Below the pieces are notes generated by a model, which made no database searches, had not been told where the DNA came from, and saw only the letters and a program-made list of their open reading frames with translations. The position numbers were made by a program, and so were the translations under genes. A stretch of 64,000 nt of DNA from DAOUJW01 sp965218945 (lineage in GTDB: Bacteria; Chloroflexota; Dehalococcoidia; Lucifugimonadales; UBA2985), in assembly GCA_965218945.1 (NCBI GenBank), contig OZ244718.1, positions 3,081,281 through 3,145,280 of the forward strand. The letters are read 5' to 3'. Of the stretch, positions 44,992-53,988 are shown piece after piece (position 1 is the first letter of the stretch; every line of letters starts with the position of its first letter).

Positions 44992-47560
44992 TCTTCCCCT
45001 CCTTGCTCTGGGCCGTTCTCTTGGCGGGCTGCTTCCACCGCTCCGCGCTGCCCAACGATTCGTCCTTCTGCTGCGCTGCGGAGCCCTGGCCGTCCTTCAG
45101 GTCCTGAACGCCGCTGCGGTACTCCTCGACCTTGCTGTGGCCTGCGGCGTCGGCGTAGTCCGCCTGCTGTGCCGATACGGTGTAGGCGACGGACGCCTCG
45201 CGGATGCGCTCGGCGACCTCCGGGTCTCCTTCCTCCGGCTTGCGCACCATCATTGAGTAGGCGGGCATCCGCTCGGTCCCCACGGTGGCGCGGACGTAGC
45301 AGTGGTGGACGGGGAGCGACACGATGTCGTCCTCCGTCACCCTGTCCTTCCCCAGCTCCCACACCAGGTGACGGGCGTCGTTCCCCGCCACCTGGAAGAC
45401 GGCGAGGCATCCCACGTTGGCCAGCAGGGTGTCTCGCATGGTGCGGGAGAGATCGTCCAGCTTGGCGAGGCTCTGTGTGGCGAGGATGAAGGAGGCGCCG
45501 AATTTCCCAAGCTCGGAGAGCATCGACTCGTAGTCCACGCCGGGCATCGACTGCATCTCGTCCACGACAACCAGCGCGCCGCGCCGCTCGCCAAGCGCCA
45601 CGCTGCCCTGCTCCCGTATCACGGCGTCCACGAGGTTGAGCAACGAGGCCCCGACCAGGGCGGCCACGTCCCTGCCCACCGTCCCCTGGGACGTGGAGAC
45701 CAGCAGGATGCCGCCGTCGAGGATGGTGCGGCGCATGTCGATGGTGGAGCGGCGCTGGCCGATGATGGCGCGCGCCCGCTTGGAGGAGGCGTAGTAGGAG
45801 AGGCGGGTCTGGACGGGGGCGAGGGCCTCGGCGCGGTACTGGCGGTGCCAGCTGCCGAAGTCCCTGGCCCACCACTCCAGCAGGTAGGGGTCGCTCACCT
45901 TCGCCAGGACTGCGTTGCGGAACGGGTCGTTGGACAGCAGGCGCAGCCCGTCCAGGAGGGTGTGCTGCTCGTCGGCGTCGGTCGTGGGGTGCTCGTTGGC
46001 CTCATGGAGGGTCTTGACGGTCTGTTCGAGGATGGACTGCATCCTCGGCCCCCACTGCTCCCACAATCCTTTCGCCACCCTGACCACCGAGTCGGCGGTG
46101 CGGTCGCGGTCGGCGAAGACGCGGGTGTCCAGGAGGTTGATGCCGGGGGAGCGGGTCTCGTCGGACAGGTCGATGAGGCGCACCCGGTCGGCAATCGCTT
46201 CGGGGACGTGTTCGAGGATGCCGGCCACCAGGTCGGTGTGGGGGTCTATCACTACGATGGCGTCGTCGTCCCTGCCCGCCGCCTTCTCCCGCATCTTGTG
46301 CGTGACGAGATGGTGCATGAGGGTGGACTTGCCCATGCGGGTGCGGGCGACGTAGAGGTGGTGGCGCCGGAGCAGGTCGTCGGAAAAGCGTATCTCCCGC
46401 CTCGCTCCTGCGGTGGTGTCGCCCACCAGCGCGCCGCCTCTGACGCCTCTGGCCGAGGGGGTGAGCGCCCTCGCTCCGGACCGCTCCACCAGGGGTGTCT
46501 CGTCGCCGGCGCCGGGCGGGTGCCACAGGGCGGCGACCTCGCGGACTCCCAGGACACTGCGCCCGCCGAAGAGTCCTGGGCCTGCGGGGTGCAACATGTC
46601 GGGGTTGGGAACGACTGGTCGCACCTTCCCCACCTTGAGCCGCGCCCCGGCCGGGTTGTCGAAGTGGCGGTAGGCGGCGGCCACCGGCTCCAGTAGCTCG
46701 GCAGTCCTCTGCGCCCCCGTGCCGTCGGGCAGGACCGCCGTTACCTGTATCTCGGCGTCGAAGGCGATGCGGGAGACCTTCTCCCTGATGAGCAGCGGGT
46801 CTTCCACGCGCTTGCGGGCCTTCTTCCAGCGGTGCCATGCCCAGGCTCCGATCGCCAGCCCCAGGGCCATGCCCGTCCCCAGCAGCGCCGCCTTCCATAT
46901 CTCGCCGTCCTGCACCCACAGGTAACCCTTGAGGGCGGCCAGCGCGCCGATGCCGAGGACGGCCATCGTGATGCCGTCCATCTGCAACGGCTTGGTCTGG
47001 TAGGTGTAGGAGGGATCACGCGGCTCCATGCCCGGACGCTTGTGGGCTTTCTCCATGTGGGCCTGGGACCAGTCCGGTCCGAGGGAGCGCAGCATCAGCC
47101 GGGCCACGACGCGCTCTCCCTCGTAGAGGGCCGAGAGCGCCCCCATCAGGGCTATGAGGGGGTCGGAGCCGGGGTCGAGGAGGTCGTCGTCCCGGAAGGT
47201 GCGCAGGGGGACGTACTCCGGGCCGTCGGCCCGCAGGGTGACGGCCCACGCCCGCTCCCCCTCTTCGAGCCGGAGCGGGTCTTCCTCCGGCGGGTGCTCG
47301 CGGATGCCCGCCTGGGGGTAGTGGGCGGCTATCTGGCCGCGCACCACCTGGTCGTCGAGACAGCGGGCCATCAGCCTCACGCCGTCCATGTCCCCGGCCA
47401 TCTCCAGGGAGAAGGGTTCGGGGACGGCGATGGACTGAAGCAGGTTCTCCACGCCCAGCAGCGTGCGCTCGCCGGTCCTGGGCGGCGTGACCGTCAGCAA
47501 GACGGGGATCCTCCTTCCTTCATCGTCTCCGAACAACATCTTCTTAAGATTCAGTTTCAT
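44978..47560 (-). CDS. Conjugative coupling ATPase (VirD4/TraG/HerA-type)
   Basis: The protein has 860 residues; AAGGACTAGACCC precedes the ATG. Two membrane helices (about 195-232: AVLGIGALAALKGYLWV and AALLGTGMALGLAIGAWAW) anchor it. The ATPase part has Walker A ARTRMGKST (Lys411; the first Gly is Ala), then AIVVIDPHTDL, and Walker B ALVVVDEMQ (Asp667-Glu668), followed by a sensor region (GASFILATQSLAKL). A TraG/TraD-type C-terminal region follows, with an acidic/Lys-rich tail. It should bring the relaxosome to the type IV channel. It is encoded just after virB4, a usual order. The N-terminal 190 residues are a less common extracytoplasmic or cytoplasmic domain. Confidence 0.82.
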   Translation of the reverse strand: MKLNLKKMLFGDDEGRRIPVLLTVTPPRTGERTLLGVENLLQSIAVPEPFSLEMAGDMDGVRLMARCLDDQVVRGQIAAHYPQAGIREHPPEEDPLRLEEGERAWAVTLRADGPEYVPLRTFRDDDLLDPGSDPLIALMGALSALYEGERVVARLMLRSLGPDWSQAHMEKAHKRPGMEPRDPSYTYQTKPLQMDGITMAVLGIGALAALKGYLWVQDGEIWKAALLGTGMALGLAIGAWAWHRWKKARKRVEDPLLIREKVSRIAFDAEIQVTAVLPDGTGAQRTAELLEPVAAAYRHFDNPAGARLKVGKVRPVVPNPDMLHPAGPGLFGGRSVLGVREVAALWHPPGAGDETPLVERSGARALTPSARGVRGGALVGDTTAGARREIRFSDDLLRRHHLYVARTRMGKSTLMHHLVTHKMREKAAGRDDDAIVVIDPHTDLVAGILEHVPEAIADRVRLIDLSDETRSPGINLLDTRVFADRDRTADSVVRVAKGLWEQWGPRMQSILEQTVKTLHEANEHPTTDADEQHTLLDGLRLLSNDPFRNAVLAKVSDPYLLEWWARDFGSWHRQYRAEALAPVQTRLSYYASSKRARAIIGQRRSTIDMRRTILDGGILLVSTSQGTVGRDVAALVGASLLNLVDAVIREQGSVALGERRGALVVVDEMQSMPGVDYESMLSELGKFGASFILATQSLAKLDDLSRTMRDTLLANVGCLAVFQVAGNDARHLVWELGKDRVTEDDIVSLPVHHCYVRATVGTERMPAYSMMVRKPEEGDPEVAERIREASVAYTVSAQQADYADAAGHSKVEEYRSGVQDLKDGQGSAAQQKDESLGSAERWKQPAKRTAQSKEGKNETD

Positions 47561-47576
47561 GGGTCTAGTCCTTTCT

Positions 47577-49847
47577 CTAATGGAGTCCGCCGGGCCGCCA
47601 CTCGATCACTGCCGTCTCCTCCGGGGTGGCCTCGATGCGGACGGGGAAGCGGTTGCCCTTCGCCAGCAGGAGGCCGTCCCCCCTGGGGCAGGACAGCAGC
47701 CATCGCTGGAGGTCCTGGGGCAGGTCGAAGGCGTCGCCGACCGTGCTGATGGCGGCGGCGTCCTGTTGGAGCAGGAGCTTGAAGGCGGCGTTCTGGAGCA
47801 GGGCGCGACCGGAGTGGCCGGTGATAGTCCTCGACGTATCCTCGGAGAGCAGGTCCTGGACGTCCTGGGTGATGAACTGCAACCCCAGCCGGTGCTTCCT
47901 TGCGCGCTTGGCCATCGACACCATGAAGGCAGCTCCCTCGGGGTGCTGCATGATGCTCCACACCTCGTCCACCACCAGCAGGCGGGGCTTGGGGTCCTGG
48001 GCTGCCGCCGCCCACACCGTCTCGGTGCAGACCATCGCGGCGGCGGGCCGGAGCTCCGGTTCCAGCAGCCGCAGGTCGAAGACGGTCACGAGGGCCTCGT
48101 TGTGGAGCAGGTCGTCGCCCTCGTCGGAGAGGAGGTTGCGCAGGCTGCCGGTGGCGAAGGGCCTGAGCAGCCGGGCCAGAACCTGCCCCGAACTTGATGC
48201 GGGGTCGGCGTCGCCCGCCTCGCTCTCTTGCAGATACTGGTAGAAGTCCCGGAAGCCGGTGCGCTCGCGGGACGTTGCGTAGTAGCCCGCGAGGGCGTGG
48301 TCGAGGGAGGCGCGGCGGTCTGCGCCGAGGCTCTCGCCCACCATCACCTCGATGAGGCGTCTCAGACTGCCGATGCGCTGGAGCAGCTCCTCGGAGTCTC
48401 CCCGGTCGATGACGAAGGGGTTCATGCCCTGCCCCGGCACTCCGGGGGACAGCACGCGTCCGCCCGCAGCGCGGGCCATGTCGGCGTACTCGCCCTCGGG
48501 GTCGATGACGTAGGCGGTGACGCCCCGGCAGAGGCCACGCAGCACTCCCAGCTTGGTGGCGAAGCTCTTGCCGCTTCCAGATCGCGCCAGCACCGCCGTA
48601 TTCGCGTTGAGGTGTGTCCCGTCCCAGGGGTCGTAGACCACCGGGGAGCAGGCCCGCATGTCGATGCCGTAGAGGGTTCCGCTCCGGGTGTCCAGGTCGG
48701 GCGGCGAGAAGGGGAAGAGCCGGGCGATGCTGGACGTGTCCAGGCTGCGCCACTCGGCCACGGCGTTCAGGGCCAGGGGCAGAGCGGACAGGAGACCCTC
48801 CCTCTGCCGGAAGGCCAGGTCGTCTAGCTTGCCCAGGGTGGCGGCGAAGTGGGCCTTGGCCCGCTGGGTCATCTCCTTGAGGGATGCCTCGTCCTTCGCG
48901 TGGAGGGTCACGGACAGGGAGGAGTGAAAGAGCCGCTCCCGTCCCCGCTGCACCTCGTCACGCAGGCGGGTGATGTCCTCCAGGGCGATCTCCGCCTCGG
49001 GGGACATGGTGCGTCCGCGCTTGAAGGAGAGGGACTGGGCCGACTCGAAGCGTACCTTCTGCCACTCCAGCGTCCTGGCCGCCTGCTCGGCCGGTATGGG
49101 GCCGACGTGAATGGACAGGTCCATCGGCGCGCCCGCCGCCATCAGCCCCTGGAGGAAGCCGGGGGCGAGGGACCGGGGCCAGCGGCCCAGGTGGAGGGAG
49201 CGCACGAGGCTCCCTCCGACGCGCATCTCCCGGCGACCTATCGCCACCTCTACGGGGGTCTCCTCGTCGAACTCGGACGGCGAGCCCCCAAGGGCGGCTG
49301 ACACAAGAAACATCCGAAGCTGGCGGCCCCGGAGTGGGTGCACGGAGAGCCCGGCCCTAGCCAGCAGGCCCCGTAGGTCGTCGATGCGGCCGAACTCGCA
49401 CACGGCGTAGAAGCGCCGGTCGAGGATGCCGTCGCGGGCCTCCAGGTCGGTCAGCAGACGCCCGAGGGACTCGGCGGCGGCCCTCGTCTGCGGGGGCAGG
49501 TCCGCCGGTTGCGCCCGCTGAAGGTCGTCTCGAAGGCGTCCCAGGCGGGGCGGGTGCTGCCTTATGAGCAGCTGCGCGGGGAAGTCCAGGGCGTTGAGCG
49601 CCCCGGCGAAGGCCCCCAGCTTCGGCTCATCCATCTCCAGGCCCATCACCTCACAGACGCCGATCTTCACCCCGTCCAGGCGCACCGGCCCGTCCTCATC
49701 CAGGTGGGACAGCATGAAGAACAGGGGCAGCTCGGGCGGGAGCTTGGGCTCAGCCTCGGTCGTTCCGCCGGGTTCCGGCTCCGTGGGGAGTCCGCCCTCC
49801 GGCGTCTCCCCTCCGCGTTTCGTGATTCGTTCAAGCAGCTTCTTCAA
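47577..49847 (-). CDS. virB4: VirB4-family type IV secretion ATPase
   Basis: The first codon is TTG at 49847, after AAAGGAAACGAGCG. The protein has 756 residues. The N-terminal part (about 40-330) is the VirB4 N domain. The ATPase domain has Walker A ARSGSGKSF (Lys427), then AYVIDPEGEYADMARAAGG and NPFVIDRGDS. Walker B is LLVVDEVW (Asp627-Glu628), followed by SMAKRARKHRLGLQFITQDV, the diagnostic VirB4/TraC motif. It drives substrate transfer and pilus assembly at the membrane. An in-frame 25-bp palindrome element (48182-48206) codes for DPASSSGQ in a loop between the motifs, where it seems tolerated. It is co-directional with the coupling protein 16 bases downstream. Confidence 0.92.
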   Translation of the reverse strand: MKKLLERITKRGGETPEGGLPTEPEPGGTTEAEPKLPPELPLFFMLSHLDEDGPVRLDGVKIGVCEVMGLEMDEPKLGAFAGALNALDFPAQLLIRQHPPRLGRLRDDLQRAQPADLPPQTRAAAESLGRLLTDLEARDGILDRRFYAVCEFGRIDDLRGLLARAGLSVHPLRGRQLRMFLVSAALGGSPSEFDEETPVEVAIGRREMRVGGSLVRSLHLGRWPRSLAPGFLQGLMAAGAPMDLSIHVGPIPAEQAARTLEWQKVRFESAQSLSFKRGRTMSPEAEIALEDITRLRDEVQRGRERLFHSSLSVTLHAKDEASLKEMTQRAKAHFAATLGKLDDLAFRQREGLLSALPLALNAVAEWRSLDTSSIARLFPFSPPDLDTRSGTLYGIDMRACSPVVYDPWDGTHLNANTAVLARSGSGKSFATKLGVLRGLCRGVTAYVIDPEGEYADMARAAGGRVLSPGVPGQGMNPFVIDRGDSEELLQRIGSLRRLIEVMVGESLGADRRASLDHALAGYYATSRERTGFRDFYQYLQESEAGDADPASSSGQVLARLLRPFATGSLRNLLSDEGDDLLHNEALVTVFDLRLLEPELRPAAAMVCTETVWAAAAQDPKPRLLVVDEVWSIMQHPEGAAFMVSMAKRARKHRLGLQFITQDVQDLLSEDTSRTITGHSGRALLQNAAFKLLLQQDAAAISTVGDAFDLPQDLQRWLLSCPRGDGLLLAKGNRFPVRIEATPEETAVIEWRPGGLH
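48182..48206 (-). repeat. Palindromic element P, inside virB4 (DPASSSGQ)
   Basis: On the coding strand it reads GACCCCGCATCAAGTTC then GGGGCAGG. The CCCCG and CGGGG arms can pair. It lies in frame between virB4 motifs. See the other five sites for the same pattern. Confidence 0.75.
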
Positions 49848-49866
49848 TTCGCTCGTTTCCTTTTCT

Positions 49867-50199
49867 CTAGGGGGTAGGGAAGTCCACGAGGCCGTTGCTC
49901 AGCAAGGCGGCGACGCCCTTGGCCGACAGCGCCAGGACCAGCCCGACCACCGCCATGACGACGCTAGTCTTGGCGCGACCTCCGCCGCGCTCCTCGCCGC
50001 CCTCGGCCATGAGGATGAAACCGGCCCAGACGATGGAGAAGAGGCAGAGGCCGGAGGCGGCGAATGCCATCGCCGTGAGCACTCGGTCGAACTGGCGGAG
50101 CATCTCCTGTTCTTCCGCCGGGGCCGCGCCGGTCGATGCCAGCGCAGCCCCGGCCAGAAGCGTCATTGCCAATGCCCGCCTCACCAGGGCCACTCCCAT
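49867..50199 (-). CDS. Small membrane pilin-like protein (VirB2/TrbC-type)
   Basis: The 110-residue product has a signal-like N-terminus (LVRRALAMTLLAGAALAS) and two hydrophobic segments at about 42-64 and 83-100 (VLTAMAFAASGLCLFSIVWA, MAVVGLVLALSAKGVAALL) separated by a basic turn (GGEERGGGRAKT). This matches VirB2-like pilins: signal, then two helices with a charged cytoplasmic loop. It overlaps the preceding gene by 19 bases and lies just before virB4 in the operon. A role as pilus subunit or as channel accessory is likely; two such small proteins occur in the operon (the other is at 51914). Confidence 0.72.
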   Translation of the reverse strand: MGVALVRRALAMTLLAGAALASTGAAPAEEQEMLRQFDRVLTAMAFAASGLCLFSIVWAGFILMAEGGEERGGGRAKTSVVMAVVGLVLALSAKGVAALLSNGLVDFPTP

Positions 50200-51887
50200 C
50201 CCAGGGACTCGAACCAGCGGCGCAGGTCGTTGGCGGGCTCCTGCTCGGCGGGCGGCTCTTCCGGCTCCGACTGGGGCAGGGCAAGGACCTCGAAGGTGTC
50301 GTCGCTGCCAACGCCGGACGCCAGGGCCAGGGTTTCGCCCCTGGTCCTGGCGATGGGCTGTCGCTCCACCGTCTCGGCCTTGACGCGCTCCGGGTGGACG
50401 ATGCTTACCGTCACCTCCTTGGCGATGGTGGCGCTGGGGACGTAGGCGTAGGCCGTCGCGGTGGCGGACGACGTGGAGCCGTCATCGCAGGTGACCGTCG
50501 CCGTTTCACTGTCGGAGTCGCTGTCCTCTGGGCGATGTAGGTGCACGGTCTTGGTGACGTGTTCGACCCGGGCCGGGTGATGGGTGAGCTGAGTAAGCGA
50601 GGGGATGGGGATGCGGAGGCTCGCCTCCAGGCTGACGTCCAGGGTCACGGCGTGAACCGCCGCGCCGGTGGGCACCCTGAGGCTGAAACGCGTCTCGCCG
50701 TCTGGGACGAATGAGACGCTTGCCTGGGACGCGCCGGTCGCCGCGGCGACCGGCCCCGTGACCGCCGTCACTTGGGCGTCCATGAGGGCTGTCTCGGTGA
50801 CGCTGGCGTGTCCCGCCACCGTCTGAAGCTCCACCCTTTCCTCGACGGCGGTCTCGCAATCGGACTCGATGACGCCGCTGACGGCGCCCGGAGCCCAGCC
50901 CAGGGAAGTCATGTGAAGGTCGCAAAGCTCGCCTTCGACGGCGGGCAGCGGGTACGGAATCTGCTCGTGCTTGACCGTCAGCGCCCCGGCCTGGCCGAGG
51001 GTGTCCTCCCACGAGACGGTGAAGGACGGCTCCGGTCCGTCGAGGGGGAGGGAGTAGTCGATGCGCTCCTCCTCGGCGAGGGACGCCGACCCCCAGAAGC
51101 GGAGGGAGTTCCCCTGCGCACCGCCGAAGGCCCGCACCCGGATGTCCAGGGCGGTGGCGGCCCGCAGGGTGACGGCGGCCCGGTCGCCGGAGACAGTGAG
51201 CCCCTCGACGAATATCCGCCGCCCGGGGACGGGCTCCTTCACCTCGAAGTCGATCTCGTCCCGCCAGGGCTCGTGGTCGTCGGCGAGGGCCGCCTGGGGG
51301 ACCGTCGCGGCCGCCGCCACCAGGACGACGGCCACGACCGAGAGCCACCCCATCCGGGGCTTCCGGCGTCTGATCTCCAATGTCTCAGCCATGTGGTCGT
51401 GACGCTGGCGGTTCCCCCCGTCCTTGCCCCTGCGCTTGCCGAACCAGCGCATCCGTCCGTTGCGGCGCTCCCTGCTCTGGCGAGTCTTCTTGCGCTGCTT
51501 CCTCAGGCCGCGCCGGGCTTTCCTGACCATCAGCCGGATGGGGCCGGGGCCGGTCTTCACCGGCTGCGCCGGCGCGGGCGGCTCGCTTCGCACTAGCTGG
51601 CCGGTCTGCCCGACGTAGCGCCGCGCCCCCAGCCGGTACTTCAGCAGGTCGGCGGCCACCAGGGGCAGCCGCCGGCCGCCTATCTTCCCGACGACCATGG
51701 CGATGCCGACCAGCCCGAAGAGGACGGCCAGGGCCATGCGCACCTCGGACGGGCCGACGGGGGCGTAGCGGTATGCGCCGTAGGACAGGGCGCACACCGC
51801 CATCACCGCGACGACCTGCGGGAAGGTGAATCCCAGCAGTACCCGGTCCTCGGCCTGCACGTGAGTTGGGACCTCGTGTTCTCTCAT
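50181..51887 (-). CDS. PrgI-like membrane protein fused to a large exported domain
   Basis: GGAGGAACTAGAC precedes the ATG. The first ~100 residues resemble the PrgI/VirB3-like family: ahead of two membrane helices the sequence is HEVPTHVQAEDRVLLGFTF, then PQVVAVMAVCALSYGAY and VRMALAVLFGLVGIAMVVG. A basic linker (about 120-175, RKARRGLRKQRKKTRQSRER) follows, then a third helix (about 179-201, LSVVAVVLVAAAATVPQAAL) and about 370 residues of outside beta-rich sequence. A second ORF may have been fused: the internal MAETLEIRRRKP before the third helix could once have been a separate start. PrgI proteins normally stop after 100-130 residues. The exported part may be a channel or adhesin component. 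The end overlaps the pilin-like gene. Confidence 0.6.
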   Translation of the reverse strand: MREHEVPTHVQAEDRVLLGFTFPQVVAVMAVCALSYGAYRYAPVGPSEVRMALAVLFGLVGIAMVVGKIGGRRLPLVAADLLKYRLGARRYVGQTGQLVRSEPPAPAQPVKTGPGPIRLMVRKARRGLRKQRKKTRQSRERRNGRMRWFGKRRGKDGGNRQRHDHMAETLEIRRRKPRMGWLSVVAVVLVAAAATVPQAALADDHEPWRDEIDFEVKEPVPGRRIFVEGLTVSGDRAAVTLRAATALDIRVRAFGGAQGNSLRFWGSASLAEEERIDYSLPLDGPEPSFTVSWEDTLGQAGALTVKHEQIPYPLPAVEGELCDLHMTSLGWAPGAVSGVIESDCETAVEERVELQTVAGHASVTETALMDAQVTAVTGPVAAATGASQASVSFVPDGETRFSLRVPTGAAVHAVTLDVSLEASLRIPIPSLTQLTHHPARVEHVTKTVHLHRPEDSDSDSETATVTCDDGSTSSATATAYAYVPSATIAKEVTVSIVHPERVKAETVERQPIARTRGETLALASGVGSDDTFEVLALPQSEPEEPPAEQEPANDLRRWFESLGWEWPW

Positions 51888-51913
51888 GTCTAGTTCCTCC
51901 CTTCTTCGTCCGC

Positions 51914-52210
51914 CTAGTTGTCTGGTGTGGGGATTGGGGTTGGGGTGGCCGGGGCGGGCAGATCGGCGTCCACCGCCGGGTCCACGACCGCGTTCATCAC
52001 CAGCTCCACGACGCCGTAGGCGACCAGGGCCAGCACTATGCCCGCCAGAGCGGTCATCATTGCGCTCTTGCCCCGTTCCATCTGGTGGGGCGCGCCGCTG
52101 GCGGTGAGGTACAGGTAGGCTCCGTAGATGAAGAAGCCCACGCCCACGACCCCCACGACGCCCAGCAGGATGCCCACCAGGTTCGAGATGGTCTGCGTCA
52201 GTTGTTCCAT
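51914..52210 (-). CDS. T4SS pilin-like small membrane protein
   Basis: GAGAGGAGCAATTAGCA precedes the ATG. The 98-residue product has two hydrophobic helices (about 12-34 LVGILLGVVGVVGVGFFIYG, about 48-71 MTALAGIVLALVAYGVVELV) with a central GAPHQMERGKSA turn and a Pro-Thr tail (PAPATPTPIPTPDN). This is the layout of the T4SS_pilin (VirB2-like) family in Gram-positive and Chloroflexota elements. It sits between the VirB6-like gene and the PrgI-like gene. Either it or the similar 110-residue protein at 49867 should be the major pilin; the present data do not tell which. Confidence 0.75.
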   Translation of the reverse strand: MEQLTQTISNLVGILLGVVGVVGVGFFIYGAYLYLTASGAPHQMERGKSAMMTALAGIVLALVAYGVVELVMNAVVDPAVDADLPAPATPTPIPTPDN

Positions 52211-52379
52211 TGCTAATTGCTCCTCTCTGCGGCCGGTGGCTCTATCGCGTCCCCGGCGTTCATCACTTCGTCTTATTTCCTCGGTGACTCCCCGTTAGCT
52301 GCACATGGCTGCTCCTCCGTCGCGTCGTTCGCCTGGCGCGGCTATCGTTCGCGCCGAGGCGTTGTTGTCGTGTGTTGGG

Positions 52380-53359
52380 CTACTCGCCGCTGCTCCTGGG
52401 CTCGGCGCCGCCGTCTCCCCCGCCCGCCGATGGGGTGGCCAGGGAAGCCGCCGAGCTGAGGCCGCTGGCCGCTGCCGAGAGGCCCGCGCTGGCTGCCATC
52501 GCGCCCACCGCCATCCCGCCCGGCCCCCCGGCGGCTCCGCCTGTCATCAGTCCGATGGTCCGGGCCGACCGCATCAGTGACGAGGGCAGGTTCATGCCGA
52601 AGTAGAGCATCGAGAGCCAGGAGTCGAAGGTGCCCTGGTTGCCCATCATCGAGGGCACCCGGGTCGCCATGTAGACGAAGGCAATGGACATCAAGAGCTT
52701 CCAGATCAGGTCCTGCACCGGCTCGAAGGCGGCGATGGCGGCGAACTGGTTGAGGAAGCCGAAGCCCAGGGCCAGGGCGATGAGCTGGATGGCCTGCTGG
52801 AACACCGTTGTCATGAAGAGGCGGAGCCATTGCCGTCCCCATCCCGCCGTGTGGGGCAGAATCCACAGCCCCAGGGCGATGGGAGCAAGGGCCAGGAGGA
52901 TGTCGATGAGGGCCAGGCGCAGCACCATCTGCACGATCACGTAGAGGACGAAGAAGCCGTATACCAGGTAGAGAAGGGCCATGACCTGGGCCATGCCCAC
53001 GCTCCCGGCCTGCGCGGAGGTGAGAAACGTGTTGAGGGGAGCCCGGAGCAGGTCTCCGGGGGTGACGTCGAGGGATGCGGCGATGAAGCCGGACACGGCG
53101 TCGGCCACGTCGATGACAAGGGCGCACCACCACAGGGATGAGGCGGCGGCCACCAGACCGAGGAACAGGCGGGGACCATCTCCCGCCATCCCGCCTGCTG
53201 GCGGCCCAGGTGCTCGGCCACGATGAGGTTCAGCCCCATCCAGCCCAGGATGACCACCAGCGCGCCGGAGGTGATGGCCCAGACGGCCAGCCACGCCTGG
53301 CGCACCAGGTCGTTGGCGTACGTGAGTTCGGGAGGGGTTCCGGTGAGGATGTCGCTCAT
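52380..53359 (-). CDS. VirB6/TrbL-like channel membrane protein, broken by a one-base frameshift
   Basis: The N-terminus is MSDILTGTPPELTYANDLVR from ATG 53359, with a first helix (AWLAVWAITSGALVVILGWM). The frame shifts at about 53171-53174, where a run of four G on the plus strand probably lost a base: the first frame continues as nonsense, while the second continues RLFLGLVAAASSLWWCALV and holds the other helices (AQVMALLYLVYGFFVLYVIV, LALIDILLALAPIALGLWIL, LIALALGFGFLNQFA, LLMSIAFVYMATRV). VirB6-type proteins have five or more helices and form the inner-membrane channel. Restoring one base gives about 327 residues. A sequencing or assembly error in the homopolymer is as likely as a real mutation. 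The ORF called upstream of 53359 in the second frame is not genuine. Confidence 0.7.
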
Positions 53360-53364
53360 GGATG

Positions 53365-53988
53365 CTACCCTCCCCTGCAGTTGTCGGCGTCCTCGCCGGA
53401 CGCCCGCTCAACCACTCCGCACAGGGCCCCGTGGGTGCCCTCTATCACCCAGCCGGAGAGGGCCTTGGCCCAGCGTCCCGGGTCGAGGGCGGACAGTATC
53501 TTGTCCCAGATGCGGCCCGGCTCGTGGAAGGGTATGACGGCGTGGAACGCCTGGGTCTCGTTGCCTCCGGTCACCGTCATCATCACCAGCAGGTAGGCCC
53601 GGTCGGGGTCGAGATCGGGCTGCTCGTCGAGGGCCGGGTACTCCCAGGAGTACTCCCAGCCGTCGCTGCGCTCCTTCTCCCCGCCCTTCACCTGGTACAT
53701 GGCGCTGACCCAGTCGCCGGTGTCGGCGTCGCGGACGGCGTAGAAGAGGCTCTTGATCTCCCGGTTGAAGACGGGGCGGCCGACGAACTCCCCGCCGCCC
53801 TTGCGCTCGACGAACTCCCGGTCGGCGTTGACGAGGACGATCTCACCCGGCGGGGCCTGGGCCAGGACGATTCCACTGGATGGGATTGTCAGAAGCGCCG
53901 CCAAGAGCAGCGCGGATGCCTGGGCTAAAAGCCGCCTTGCCGACCGGAGTTTCGTTCTATGCTGCAACTCGTTCACCTCTCTGCTCAT
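53365..53988 (-). CDS. Secreted protein of the conjugation operon, first gene
   Basis: The long frame continues to 54990, but the part before 53988 has no coding character, and a signal peptide begins at MSREVNELQHRTKLRSARRL, AQASALLLAALLTIPSSG, then IVLAQA. I therefore start at ATG 53988; a TTG ten codons inside with AGAGAGG upstream is an alternative. The mature part (about 165 residues) has REFVERKGGGEFVGRPVFN, LFYAVRDADTGDWVSAMYQV, WEYSWEYPALDEQPDLDPD and HAVIPFHEPGRIWDKI, with two Cys near the end (LCGVVERASGEDADNC). No family was recognised. It is the first gene of the minus-strand operon, so it may be an extracellular accessory of the T4SS. Confidence 0.65.
   Translation of the reverse strand: MSREVNELQHRTKLRSARRLLAQASALLLAALLTIPSSGIVLAQAPPGEIVLVNADREFVERKGGGEFVGRPVFNREIKSLFYAVRDADTGDWVSAMYQVKGGEKERSDGWEYSWEYPALDEQPDLDPDRAYLLVMMTVTGGNETQAFHAVIPFHEPGRIWDKILSALDPGRWAKALSGWVIEGTHGALCGVVERASGEDADNCRGG

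Noticed and set aside
43189..45489. 766-codon plus-strand frame and its neighbours opposite the Replic_Relax-like and coupling-protein genes
   Set aside because: GC-rich sequence keeps antisense frames open; no motifs, and the minus-strand genes have ribosome sites and family motifs.
53360..53411. Upstream start for the VirB6-like gene in the second frame
   Set aside because: The conserved N-terminus with a membrane helix is in the other frame from 53359, so the second frame is valid only after the shift near 53171.
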